From assembly GCA_947561585.1 (NCBI GenBank), contig CANNZV010001043.1, forward strand, positions 251,467 through 315,466: DNA of 64,000 nt, written 5' to 3'. The notes beneath the pieces are model-generated. The model made no database searches. It saw only the letters and a program-made list of their open reading frames with translations, and had not been told where the DNA came from. Below are positions 33,530 to 45,084 of the stretch, piece by piece. The stretch is from Caprella mutica (taxonomy: Eukaryota > Arthropoda > Malacostraca > Amphipoda > Caprellidae). A program made the translations under genes and the position numbers. Position 1 is the first letter of the stretch; each line of letters starts with the position of its first letter.

Positions 33530-33561
33530 GATCACTGAAGATCACTTAGTCTTCAGTGATC
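33530..33561. repeat. Snap-back inverted duplication in copia RT
   Basis: GATCACTGAAG (33530-33540) and its complement (33551-33561) flank ATCACTTAGT, and ATCACTTAGT itself is repeated just downstream (33559-33568). The layout looks like a 28-bp templated insertion, which shifts the frame by one. Confidence 0.75.
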
Positions 33562-34262
33562 ACTTAGTTGATAAAAGTTTTTATCAGTCTGCTATAGGTT
33601 CTTTGTTATATTTGTCAACGAAAACTAGGCCTGATATAGCATTTGCTGTTAGTAATGCTGCTAGGTTTTGTTCTGCTCCATCTGAATCTCATTTTATTCT
33701 TATAAAAAGAATTTTTCGATATTTGTGTGGTACTATTGATTACGGTATTATGTATTCCAGGCAAAGCAGGACAAGATGTGCTGGCTACTCTGACTCAGAT
33801 TGGGCGGGGGATGCAAGGGACAGGAAATCAACTTCTGGTTTCTGTTTCACTATGAATGGAGGACTAGTTTCCTGGAGATCTAATAAACAAACTTGCGTCG
33901 CCTTATCCACTGCTGAGGCTGAGTATATCGCACTTGTTGGTGCTGCCCAGGAAGCTATTTGGCTTAATCAATTATTTTCCGATTTGTACTATGGAGATGG
34001 TGAGCCTATGGTCATTAATGAGGATAACGAAGCCGTTATCTCCATTTCTAAGAACCCTAAGGATCATTCTAAAACCAAACATGTCGCAATTAAGTACCAT
34101 TTCATCAGGGACAAAATTGTCAACAATGAGGTGTGCGTGACATACTGTCCTACTGACATGATGATTGCTGATATTTTCACAAAGGGACTATCACCTGATA
34201 AATTTGTCAATTTGAGAAATATGTGTGGATTAGTGTCTCAAATGAAATGTAATTCAATGTGA
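33562..34262 (+). pseudogene. copia pol fragment: RT end and RNase H
   Basis: Contains the IGSLLYLSTKTRPDI block, RNase H start Y-S-D-S-D-W-A-G-D, S-T-S-G-F, W-R-S-N-K-Q and L-S-T-A-E-A-E-Y, then D-N-E-A-V and H-I-type C-terminal blocks, ending at TGA just before the polypurine tract. Frame is one off the preceding fragment. Confidence 0.9.
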
Positions 34263-34269
34263 GGAGGAG

Positions 34270-34530
34270 TATTAAAATGTCACATTGATTAGTATTTTAA
34301 GTCTTTTATGAGTTAATTATTTTTAGAAGTATTCCCTAATAAAGTTTTCTTTTATCGTTTTCTTTGTAGTAGGTTGTGTACTCATTTGATAGTTTTCTTA
34401 CTATGGTTAGTTGCTGTCCACATTCTGTTAAGATAACATGCCATGTCTTTGTGTTCAAATAAACTGATTAATTGTTGTACCTACTCAATTACCGCACACA
34501 CACAGTTTTCACCGATTGGTAATTTCATTA
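34270..34530 (+). repeat. Right LTR of copia element
   Basis: 261 bp, three differences from the left LTR, followed by AATAC. Confidence 0.92.
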
Positions 34531-34699
34531 AATACGATGGTCAAATTTTTATAAAATTGTAACTCCTTAAAAATTTGAACTCTATGAGTTCAAATTAAAG
34601 AAAATGTTTTGCGGCCACGACTTACCTAAATAAAGATGAAAGCTCTGTGATGAAATTTCAATGAATTAATTAAAATTTGATCATAGATTAACTCTCACT

Positions 34700-34958
34700 C
34701 AGTATATATAGGTGAGTAATTAGTTCACTCGAGTAATGAAGGACCTGAGTTATGAAATGCACCGCGGAGTTATGAAATATTTTAAAATTTGTTTTAATTA
34801 GAAAAAACGAATTACGTCATGAATTTCGTCCTAGTTCTCACTCAAAGACCGTAATTTTCACCAATATTTTAATCATAGAAAACAATCAGTGTCCCTGAGC
34901 TATGAAGTGGCTCTGAGTTATGAAAAAACAAAAATTTAATAACTCAGGAGTTTCACTG
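34700..34958. mobile_element. Degenerate MITE, relative of the element at 42473
   Basis: Right end CTCAGGAGTTTCACTG followed by TA. The body has repeated GAGTTATGAA motifs, inverse to those in the better-kept copy at 42473-42683. The left end is decayed. Confidence 0.6.
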
Positions 34959-35049
34959 TATTTTTTATAAGACTAAAACAGACGACAAAAAATATGAGAC
35001 TCATAACAGCTTTTCTATAACTTTTTACACGCATCGAATACGGGTTACA

Positions 35050-36110
35050 CTAAATACCGAATTATACCGAATTACACCGAATTATACCGAATTACACCGA
35101 ATTATACCGAATTACACCGAATTATACCGAATTACACTATACTCAATACCGAATTACACTATACTCAATACCGAATTACACCGAATTATACCGAATTACA
35201 CTATACTCAATACCGAATTATACCGAATTACACCGAATTATACCAAATTACACTGAATTATACCGAATTACACTATACTCAATACCGAATTATACCGAAT
35301 TACACCGAATTACAGTATACTCAATACCGAATTACACCGAATTATACCGAATTACACTATACTCAATACCGAATTATACCGAATTATACCGAATTACACT
35401 GAATTATACCGAATTACACTATACTCAATACCGAATTACACCGAATTATACCGAATTACACCGAATTACACTATACTCAATACCGAATTACACCGAATTA
35501 TACCGAATTACACCGAATTATACCGAATTACACTATACTCAATACCGAATTATACCGAATTACACCGAATTATACCGAATTATACCGAATTACACTATAC
35601 TCAATACCGAATTATACCGAATTACACCGAATTATACCGAATTACACCGAATTATACCGAATTACACCGAATTATACCGAATTACACTATACTCAATACC
35701 GAATTACACCAAATTATACCGAATTACACCGAATTATACCGAATTACACTATACTCAATACCGAATTATACCGAATTACACCGAATTATACCGAATTACA
35801 CTGAATTATTCCGAATTACACTATACTCAATACCGAATTACACCGAATTATACCGAATTACACCGAATTATACCGAATTACACCGAATTATACCGAATTA
35901 CACTATACTCAATACCGAATTACACCGAATTATACCGAATTACACCGAATTATACCGAATTACACTATACTCAATACCGAATTATACCGAATTACACCGA
36001 ATTATACCGAATTACACCGAATTATACCGAATTACACTATACTAAATACCGAATTACACCTGATTATACCGAATTACACTACACTGAGTACCGAATTACA
36101 CCGAATTTTA
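35050..36110 (+). repeat. FB2 left arm, 10-bp repeats
   Basis: Alternating CCGAATTATA and CCGAATTACA units, about 100 in all, with the CTATACTCAATA insert at irregular spacing of 4-8 units. Confidence 0.93.
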
Positions 36111-38830
36111 TCCTTGATCATTGGTCAGGATTTTTCGATATTAATTTAAAGTTATTACACTGCAATGATTATGGGCAATTAGGCTTCACAGCATTATCAA
36201 AATCAAAATGTATGGTTACTATCTATTAGTCCGACACTTCTGTAGTTTATTACTGATTTAACATCAAATTTATATGTCGTCCTGCCCGGTTATTAAACAA
36301 CTAGCGGATACAAAAAAACTACATTAAATGATGAAATCGATTGAGAGACAGCTTTTAATAATATTATAATAAATTAGATAGGAATACATGTAACATTAGA
36401 AAAATGAAATTAAGGAAAATTATAAGTTATGTATATATATTATATGTATATATGTAGTCTAGTACCTATACCTATTTAATTATAATTTTTATTTCAATCG
36501 AAAAATATAACGAGAAATAATAATACAGAAAGATGTAACTGTCAGACTGACTATTAGGGTTTCGGACTTTTGAGACGTCCCCAAAATGTATTAAGTCATA
36601 CCATTTTAATTTCTATAGAATTTTATTTGAAAAATATAGCCCTTTCACTACGAATTAGACATATATGTTCCAGCATTTTAATATGTAACTTTTAATTGAC
36701 AAAATTAAAAATACATGAAATATTTACACAAAAATGCTTCAATTGAGCTCTGTCAAGGGGCTCTATCCTGAAACTGTCTGTGGTGAATGGAAAATGAAGA
36801 GGGCCCGAACTGTTGTAATTAGGATTATGCATTAATTATGCATTGTCTTTTTTTTCATTTTTACCATGTTCATCATTTTGAAAAACTTACTACTTGCAGT
36901 TTTAGAGGATAACGCTAGAGTAATGCTCTTCAACTATACGAGGTTTTAGATTTTATGTTAGGTTTCATTTAGTATCACCTCTTCATTTTCCTCTTCCATC
37001 CGTGTGAGTGCAGCCACCAGTGCTTGTGTCCCGTTTCGTCACATTCCTTGGTAAGTGACGGCATTCACGGAGTAGCTCTTCTGAATCCATGAGCTTTGTC
37101 ACCGACGGTGGTTGGTGACTTTGTTCATAGAGCCATTTTCCTTTCTGACTGCTTCCTCCAGTTCCTTGTATTTAATTTACTTTTGACGTGAACGATATGG
37201 TAGAAACAGACGTTTAACCCCTACTAAAATTTGCTAAACTTTATGAACCTATAATTAATATTGGTAAAAAATTAAAATTAATAAATATTTATACGTAATT
37301 ATTAATAAATCGTAGTGAATTTAGTATCAATAAATTACATTTTTAAACTCTACACAACAATTTCACTTTTCAAAATAAGGAATTCTTTTCTTGTACTTTT
37401 ATATATATATATTTTCTTTGTCTAACGCACCTGTTTCAGATTTTCAGCTCAAATATATCCCTTATCCTTATTTATAATAGTAGTATAGTAAATATTAATT
37501 TTCCAACCGATAGTAAATCTAAATTATTTGTTCCAATAAATCTTGTGTCAGCTGAAGACTTTGAGGTCAAAGGTCAAGATTAAGAGAGTGGAATGCTATA
37601 TTTTTCAATTAAAAAGTTAAATTTAAATAAATTTTGTACACATAAGAAGATTGCCTAGCTTATTTAAACGAATAACCTGTAATATTGTTAGATTTCGGGA
37701 GCGATCAGGTCAAAGGTTGAAGATCAAGGTCAAGGCCATTTGTAGCTCAAGAACTCGAAAAGTTTTCTACCAAATTGTCTGAAATTTGATGGGACGATTG
37801 GTCAATGTCCAGAAACCATCTGGTAGAATTTTGGAAGCGATCCGGTCAAAGGTCAAGGTCATTTATAACTCAATAACTCAAAAACTATTGAACCATATTG
37901 CATGAAACTTGGTGTGACGATTGGTCATTATCCAGTTACCAGTTTATTAGACTTTGGGAGAGAACGGGTCAGTGCGGCGTTGAAGGTATGTGCTCTAACG
38001 AGTGCACGTAATCTAGTTTAGCTTGTTGTATCCAGTAGTTTGTTGAAATACACACTGCTTGTTTAATTACAAGGCAGGGGGGTTCGGAGGTGGCACGCCC
38101 TGGTCTCAACCCCCCCCCTGCTCATATACCTACACATATATTTTAATAACTCCTTTAAGAAAATTCATAAGGATGAATAAATTAGGTTACTTTCCCTTGC
38201 TATAATGTCTAGTAATTAATATTATACAGTATCTTAAAATTAAGAAAACAAATTAGGGCTTTTAACCGGGGGGAAGGGGGCTTACTATTTAGTAGCTAAC
38301 TAATACTGCATAACTTACCAAGGTTAGTTAGTTCGTTTCCCCTATATAGAAGAGAGGGGCTTATATCTTGGGGAGGGGGGTTGTGTCGAAAGTACGGTCA
38401 AGAGCCCCCCCCCCCCTGTCACGAGCCTCCTCCCCTGATTTTTAATCCTTATTTACCCTATATTATTTAATCCTTATTGACACTTTTGTAGTTCATTACT
38501 GATTAACATAAAATATATGTATAATAGGGGGGGCGTGCCGCCCCCCCCCCAACCCCTCTGCCGGGTCATTAAACAATCATGAAGTATGCAGTACAACAAA
38601 CAAGCGAATACAACAAACTACGTATTATCAACTCTCAGTTATTTCTATCTAAGTAGTTCTTCATTTGTTTAACTAGGTGAATAAGGATTAAAAAAAACAG
38701 GGAGGGGGGCTCGTGACCGGGGGGGGACTTATGACGCGGGGGGGGGGGGGACCTCATGACTGGGGGCTCTTGACCGAGGGGCTTTTGACCGTACCCCCAT
38801 TTAGTCACTGTCCAATCGCGGTGTAAGACG
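36110..38830. other. FB2 interior, non-coding mosaic
   Basis: AT-rich with pieces related to other loci here: 36230-36330 (ACAACTAGCGGATACAA module also in FB3), 36995-37065 (inverse of 11130-11200), 37640-37960 (AAAGGTCAAGGTCA-bearing motif also at 49270-49445), 38040-38120 (GGTGGCACGCC segment) and a nested FB3-like copy at 38386-38800. No ORF is supported. Confidence 0.65.
38386..38800. mobile_element. FB3-like element nested in FB2
   Basis: GTACGGTCAAGAGCCCCC at the left and the complement of GGGGGTACGGTCAAAAGCCC at the right enclose an interior nearly the same as FB3 (TATTATTTAATCCTTATTGA, GTACAACAAACAAGCG). The left terminus is altered and no clear target duplication remains. Confidence 0.75.
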
Positions 38831-38834
38831 TCAG

Positions 38835-40305
38835 GTGTAATTCGGTATTCAATGGCATGTAATTCGGTATAATCTGGCGTAATTCGGTATTCAGTGGAAT
38901 GTAATTCGGTATAGTCAGGCGAAATTCGGTATGATCAGGCATATTTCAGTATAATCAGGCGTAATTCGGTATAATCAGGTGTAATTCGGTATTCAGTAGA
39001 ATGTAATTCAGTATAATCAGGCGTTATTCAGTATTGATTATTGTGTAATATAGTGTAATTCGGTATAATTCGGTGTAATTCGGTATAATTCGGTATTGAG
39101 TATAGTGTAATTCGTATATATTCAGTGTATTTCGGTATAATTCGGTGTAATTCGGTATAATTCGGTATTGAGTATAGTGTAATTCGGTATAATTCGGTGT
39201 AATTCGGTATTGAGTATAGTGTAATTCGGTATAATTCAGTGTTATTCGGTATAATTCGGTATAATTCGGTATTGAGTATAGTGTAATTCGGTGTAATTCG
39301 GTATAATTCGGTGTAATTCGGTATTGAGTATAGTGTAATTCGGTATAATTCGGTGTAATTTGGTATAATTCGGTGTAATTCGGTATAATTCGGTATTGAG
39401 TATAGTGTAATTCGGTATAATTTAGTGTAATTCGGTATAATTCGGTGTAATTCGGTATAATTCGGTATAATTCGGTATTGAGTATAGTGTAATTCGGTAT
39501 AATTCGGTGTAATTCGGTATAATTCGGTATAATTCGGTATTGAGTATAGTGTAATTCGGTATAATTCGGTGTAATTCGGTATAATTCGGTAAAATTCGGT
39601 ATTGAGTATAGTGTAATTCGGTATAATTCGGTGTAATTCGGTATAATTCGGTATTGAGTATAGTGTAATTCGGTATAATTTAATGTAATTCGGTATAATT
39701 CGGTGTAATTCGGTATAATTCGGTATTGAGTATAGTGTAATTCGGTATAATTCGGTGTAATTCGGTATTGAGTATAGTGTAATTCGGTGTAATTCGGTAT
39801 AATTCGGTATTGAGTATAGTGTAATTCGGTATAATTCGGTACAATTCGGTGTAATTCGGTATAATTCGGTATTGAGTATAGTGTAATTCGGTATAATTCG
39901 GTGTAATTCGGTATTGAGTATAGAGTAATTCGGTATAATTCGGTGTAATTCGGTATAATTCGGTATTGAGTATAGTGTAATTCGGTATAATTCGGTATAA
40001 TTCGGTATAATTCGGTATAATTCGGTGTAATTCGGTATTGAGTATAGTGTAATTCGGTATAATTCGTTATTGAGTATAATGTAATTCGGTATAATTCGGT
40101 ATTGACTATAGTGTAATTCGGTATAATTCAGTGTATTTCGGTGTAATTCGGTATTGAGTATAGTGTAATTCGGTATAATTCGGTGTAATTCGGTATAATT
40201 CGGTGTAATTCGGTATTGAGTATAGTGTAATTCGGTATAATTCGGTATAATTCGGTGTAATTCGGTATAATTCGGTGTAATTCGGTATAATTCGGTATTT
40301 AGTGT
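38835..40305 (-). repeat. FB2 right arm, 10-bp repeats
   Basis: Complement of the left arm: GGTATAATTCGGTGTAATTC with TATTGAGTATAG inserts; longer than the left arm by about 400 bp. Confidence 0.93.
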
Positions 40306-40319
40306 AACCGATCGAATAC

Positions 40320-41205
40320 ACATCATTTTTATATCTAGATTTATGCATCGTTTTCATAGAAAAATATCTATCTATCGATTTTGTTTCTAATTTTCGATGT
40401 ATTAAAATATATATTGATTTGACATCTAAAATAGAAGGAGATTTATGATGTCGATTTCAGGGTTTTTTCATGTATCGATTCGATTGAAATTAATTAATAA
40501 ATTTAGATATCCGCTGTCTCAGCTTTGAATTCGACATAAGAAGATATCGAATCGATAGACCGTTGTTTATAGGGTATTACAATTAGTAATCATCACTAAA
40601 TATATTATGTTTTTTTTCTTCAGATTTTCAGTAAATTTATCTAGTTACCCTTTACCGCCACATTTTCTTTGAATAGAAAAGTTCTATAGAAAATAAACAG
40701 ATGTGTAACTATTCTATATTGTATATTAATAGATACTCCACTTATTTATACCAAAAAAAAATATAAAACAAGGAAATGAAATCATTCATTTTTATACTGT
40801 GCTCAGTTTAATTAACGATTACTAATTATATGCTATGTATATTAGTTTGTATGTAGGTACGTACTTACATAGATATCTTAGCAAGTGAAGTTGAAAAATA
40901 TTACTTTTTTTTATCATATTCTATGTATAGTACCTTATGCAACAGTTATACCAACCTTATTATTTCGTACATTTATATAAGTAAGTTATAAAAAATATAA
41001 TAATAATCTGAACTTGTTTTTCCGGAACACATACTGTCCGTTCTACGAGCTTTACCTGTACCTATTACATTTAAGGAATTTACTACATCAATTTTCTATA
41101 TTTTTAAAGATCTATTCAATCTTCCACAGATACCATTTGTTTGAGGATGACATGACTTCCCAGTAAACATTGTAGCATCGAAACAACATCATCTCGATAC
41201 CAGGC
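40320..41205. other. AT-rich spacer, no gene seen
   Basis: Several A/T runs; nothing else is supported. Confidence 0.4.
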
Positions 41206-41209
41206 TTAA

Positions 41210-41801
41210 AGGTCCTCTCCAGGCTCCAGGAAAAAAATGAGTTTATAACATAATATAATAGAACTAAGGTCTACGATCATTATTCTGCAAACCGCATACA
41301 ATTCGGTTCAGTATATATTATATAATTTGTTTTTTTAATACTTTGTGAGCAACAATTGAGCGAAGCACTAATCTGATGCTCAAGAAGAAGATTGTACACT
41401 CTTTGTTTTGATTACAAATTTGAATTTTATAAACAAACCTTGCGTTTTCGGCCTTTATTTAAATTATTTTAGATATTAATTGTTTCCTAAAGTATATGAA
41501 CATTTCTATTATAAGTTCATTCAATTTTATACCTTTACACGAATATTAAATGGATTTATTAAACCTAATACCTAGTTGACAATCAAAACAAAAGGTGTAC
41601 ATTCTTTTTCTTCAGGCTGAAGATTTCTTAAATTAGTAAGTCGGAAGTAAAATAGGTTTTGTAGAGTTTTGATTATAAAAATCTTTAAAAGCATATAAAA
41701 TTAAAAATATGCTACCAAATTCGATGCGGTTTGCAGCAAAATGATAAGAAACATTAGCCTCGTTGAATAAAGCAATAAAAAAATTTGCTTGGAAGGGACC
41801 T
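41210..41801. mobile_element. Second copy of the AGGTCC-ended element (592 bp, inverted)
   Basis: Matches 30778-31378 end to end in inverse orientation (for example GCAAACCGCATACAATTCGG and TGCTCAAGAAGAAGATTGTA). Left flank TTAA (41206-41209), right flank TCAA (41802-41805), one base off a perfect duplication. Confidence 0.85.
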
Positions 41802-41805
41802 TCAA

Positions 41806-42470
41806 GGCTTTACTCGAAAAGGTGTCGATAAGCCAGCTAGAATTCGCTATACGGCAGCACTTTAGCAACGATTCGATAATACCGTGCACCACCAGACCGA
41901 ATACAAATGATGAAGATTTTGATTATAAAAATCGCAAATTATGCGTCCAATGAACGTTCATAAAATATATCGAGGATGGATATATAATTACATAGATATC
42001 GAATTACTTGTGACACCCAATTGGTGTCACAAGCTGATTCACAAATTATTTCTGAAATTCCGATACAACATCAAAATGTTCATATAATCGTTTCTGTCGT
42101 TCTTAAACATTAAAAACAAGCAAATAAAATAGTAAAAGTACACATTAGTCACTATGGAAAAACACCCGACTGTACCTTTTTGTTTATTTTTTCCTCTCCA
42201 AAATGAATGATGACTGTCAGGTATAAAAAGTTATAAAGTCTTGGGTAATTTCCATTGACTTGTTTGTTTACATTATCCATTAAGTTAGGGCCAGAGAATA
42301 TTGAGGCGAAATATTATTTTGGTTTGGCATAAATTATTATTCTTAAGAATAGGTAGGTATATTCAACCACCAAACGAAATATGATAAAATATCATTATAT
42401 AATTATCTTTAAGATAGCTCGTTGATTTTGAAGGTCCAGTACAGAAAAAAATCATATTTTTACTAATAAA
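41806..42470. other. Spacer with an 11-bp-stem hairpin
   Basis: No gene. CTTGTGACACC (42007-42017) and its complement (42023-42033) form a hairpin with a 5-nt loop. Confidence 0.5.
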
Positions 42471-42472
42471 TA

Positions 42473-42683
42473 CAGTGAAACCCATGAGTTATGAAGTATT
42501 GGTTCCTTAACTCAGAGCCCCTTCATAACTCGGATACACTAATAGTTTTCTATGATTAAAATAAAACTATGCTCTTTTAGGGATAACTAGGACGAAGTTA
42601 TAGTTTTCTATAATTTAAACATAGATAATACTTCATAACTCAGGTCATTCAACGCAAAACTTCATAACTCAGGGGTTTTACTG
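42473..42683. mobile_element. 211-bp MITE, TA-flanked
   Basis: Ends CAGTGAAACCCATGAGTTAT and, complemented from the right, CAGTAAAACCCCTGAGTTAT. TA on both sides (42471-42472, 42684-42685), as for Tc1/mariner-mobilised MITEs. Non-coding. Confidence 0.85.
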
Positions 42684-42685
42684 TA

Positions 42686-43870
42686 TATAAATAGAATCAG
42701 AAACACTATAGGGGCAGCACACCTACAAAAAAGTTTCAGTTTTCTGCATGTAATTATATGTATATTGTATGCACCACAAACAAATTAACTGCTTATCACT
42801 TCGGAGCAAATTGAGAAATTGCAATCTTTATTTTCTTGCATTACATGCAGAAAAGTGTTTTTTTTATCACTCAAACAAATGATGTCACATTGGTTACATA
42901 TATATTTCTTTTCTCAGCGTCATGTTGAAAAACAATGTTAAAAGAATAAGTTGTGCAGAACAGTTTTCAGGAAAAAAACTTCTAATATAATTATTTACCA
43001 TTACTATACTAATTATACGATTATTCTCTCTAACTACTAATTATTATACAATTAATTACTACTATTACTAATTATACAATACTATATTTTACTTTTTTTA
43101 ATACTATTTAAGCATTATTCAAAAATTAGGTACCTAATCATTGTCAATTGAAAACAAACATGGCCGCTAACTCTCTATACCACCACGAGAGGACGCCACT
43201 TTCTTAAATATATTTCATAAAAATATCCCTAAACAGGTAATGATAATTAAACAAATTACAATTAAATGCTCATAATATCAAGGGACAAACAAACCATAGC
43301 GAGTGAGTTTATTTAAATAATTTTTACCTATTTACTTTTTCTAAACTCATATAACGACTGTACCTATTTATTGTCAAAATGGTTAAAACTAATTTTTATT
43401 TGAGAAATATATTATTACTGTGATTGAATTCAAACTATTTTAAATGAATTCATAAAAAATAAAAATCTATCGAATAAAGAAATAAACATACATTTGATAA
43501 TAAAGAAGACTGGAACTATAAATAATTCACTTTTAATAATAATTCGTATTCGGTTGCCCGATGGGACAGCGAATGAAAAATTTTCCGCCTACATAACTTG
43601 TTTGATTTTTTAAAGTTGCAAAAGAAGACTCTATTTGTTATTGTATGGAATATCTCCTTGAACTTTCCTATGGCTAGATATTATTGAGGTTTCCCCGAAA
43701 ACTTATAAATAATGAAAACAAAGATGGTAGTCTAAACCTATACGTCTGACAGGCACGTGTTCGTAGTGATTTGGTGATAATGCTGATATCTAAAACGAAA
43801 CTATTTATCCATACGGATCTTGATAAATTGAAACTATCAACTGCAGTTATTATGCACTAGATTCTTTGGA
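42686..43870. other. AT-rich spacer, no gene seen
   Basis: No repeats of note and no convincing ORF. Confidence 0.4.
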
Positions 43871-43894
43871 TTTCGGTAGGTTGGGTTTCTATGT

Positions 43895-44150
43895 AAATTG
43901 GTCCAAAACAATCATTGGTCCAAAACAATCATTGGTCCAAAACAATCATTGGTCCAAAACAATCATTGGTCCAAAACAATCATTGGTCCAAAACAATCAT
44001 TGCTCCAAAACAATCATTGGTCCAAAACAATCATTGGTCCGAAACAATCCTTGGTCCAAAACAATCATTGGTCCAAAACAATCATTGCTCCAAAACAATC
44101 ATTGGTCCAAAACAATCATTGGTCCAAAACATTCATTGGTCCAAAATAAT
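43895..44150 (+). repeat. 17-bp tandem array (ATTGGTCCAAAACAATC)n
   Basis: About 14 copies with occasional TTGCTCC for TTGGTCC. Open frames over it are repeat artefacts. Confidence 0.93.
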
Positions 44151-44277
44151 TGCTCGAATGAACAATTGCTCGTATGAACAATTGCTCGTATGAACAATTG
44201 CTCGAATGAACAATTGCTCGAATGAACAATTGCTCGAACGAACAATTGCTCGAATGAACAATTGCTCGAATGAACAA
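44150..44277 (+). repeat. 16-bp tandem array (TGCTCGAATGAACAAT)n
   Basis: About eight copies directly after the 17-bp array; the shared CAATTGCTC suggests one array evolved from the other. The composite is bracketed by GGTAGGTT (43875-43882 and 44278-44285). Confidence 0.9.
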
Positions 44278-44280
44278 GGT

Positions 44281-45080
44281 AGGTTTTTGGAAGCCGTTAC
44301 GTTAATTTCTCCGGTAGATTATATAAATTTCTAGATTTAAATTGGTAAGAAGCAAATTGAAAGTTTGATATGTGAGCAGCAATTTACACACAATGATATA
44401 TACAAATAATTACAGAACATCTTTTAATTAACCGTTATACATTTGGACAGTATTTTACTTCATATAAAATTATATAGTTTTTGTTTTGTGATTGAAAATG
44501 TGAAAGCATTCAATAACCCGTAACTTTAAAATTATATTAAAAATAAATTAGAAGAACAACCGATAGTCTCTCACCTTCTACTGTTACCTGGTTAGGGTTA
44601 TCATTATTAAATTATTGAAGGTCCCCTCCACTTTAACTTTTTTATTTCTCAATTCATTAGAACTAAGGTTACTGGTTATGAAACTACAAACCATTTCAAA
44701 TTTGGTTCTATATAATTAATATAATATGTAATTTGAATATTGTTTTCCGTACTCCTTCTACTATCTGAATTGCAAGCAGAGAAAAAGTCCATTTTATCCA
44801 ATAGGCTAACTAGATCCAACAAATTCAAAACAATAACAAACAATGGATTCATAAAAAAAAATCCAAGTACCTACCTAATTGAGTTATATATCGCTTGTTT
44901 GCAACAACAGCGTCATAAACACAAAAACATGTATTTTAGAGTTATCCATTTAGACATATAAATCATAAAATGCTGATCATTTTGGTAAAAAAATCATCAT
45001 TGTAACTCAAAAATAAACCGCTAGAAAGGCTAAATGTCCTAACGATATACCATTAAATGTACGTACATTACAAGTACTAA
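44281..45080. other. Spacer with a diverged partial copy of the AGGTCC-ended element
   Basis: AAGGTCCCCTCCACTTTAAC near 44620 followed by AGAACTAAGGT and GGTTCTATATAATTAATATA resembles the start of 41210-41801. The far end could not be recognised. No gene. Confidence 0.5.
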
Positions 45081-45084
45081 AAGG

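Larger units (their letters stand above)
27598..34530 (+). mobile_element. copia-type LTR retrotransposon with three nested insertions
   Basis: LTRs of 261 bp (27598-27858 and 34270-34530), differing at three positions seen by eye (about 1%). Target duplication AATAC (27593-27597 and 34531-34535), 5 bp as usual for copia. Primer site GGTTATGGGCCCAG at 27859-27872, the internal initiator-tRNA-Met type used by insect copia. Polypurine tract GAGGAGGAG at 34261-34269. The single gag-pol frame is broken by an in-frame stop, a frameshift near 32003, an inverted-duplication insertion at 33530-33561, and by a mariner (29089-30385), a TTAA-flanked element (30778-31378) and a foldback element (32228-32744). 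Without these it would be about 4.5 kb. Integrase before RT defines Ty1/copia. Confidence 0.95.
35042..40310. mobile_element. FB2: 5.3 kb foldback-like element with 10-bp repeat arms
   Basis: Ends GGTTACACTAAATACCGAAT inverted on both sides (the outermost base differs). Perfect 9-bp repeats ATCGAATAC flank it (35033-35041, 40311-40319). Left arm about 35050-36110 and right arm about 38835-40300 are tandem runs of the 10-mers CCGAATTATA and CCGAATTACA broken regularly by CTATACTCAATA. The inner part of the right arm (38835-39050) is more diverged. The 2.7 kb interior has no transposase ORF but holds fragments found elsewhere in the window. A 432-codon frame across the right arm is a pure repeat and not a gene. 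Drosophila Foldback arms are also built of 10-bp repeats. Confidence 0.9.

Noticed and set aside
39028..40326. 432-codon minus-strand frame
   Set aside because: Pure translation of the FB2 right-arm 10-bp array; no start context, no domain.
43866..44193. Three overlapping frames over the 17-bp array
   Set aside because: The repeat lacks stops in all three frames; no protein-like features.
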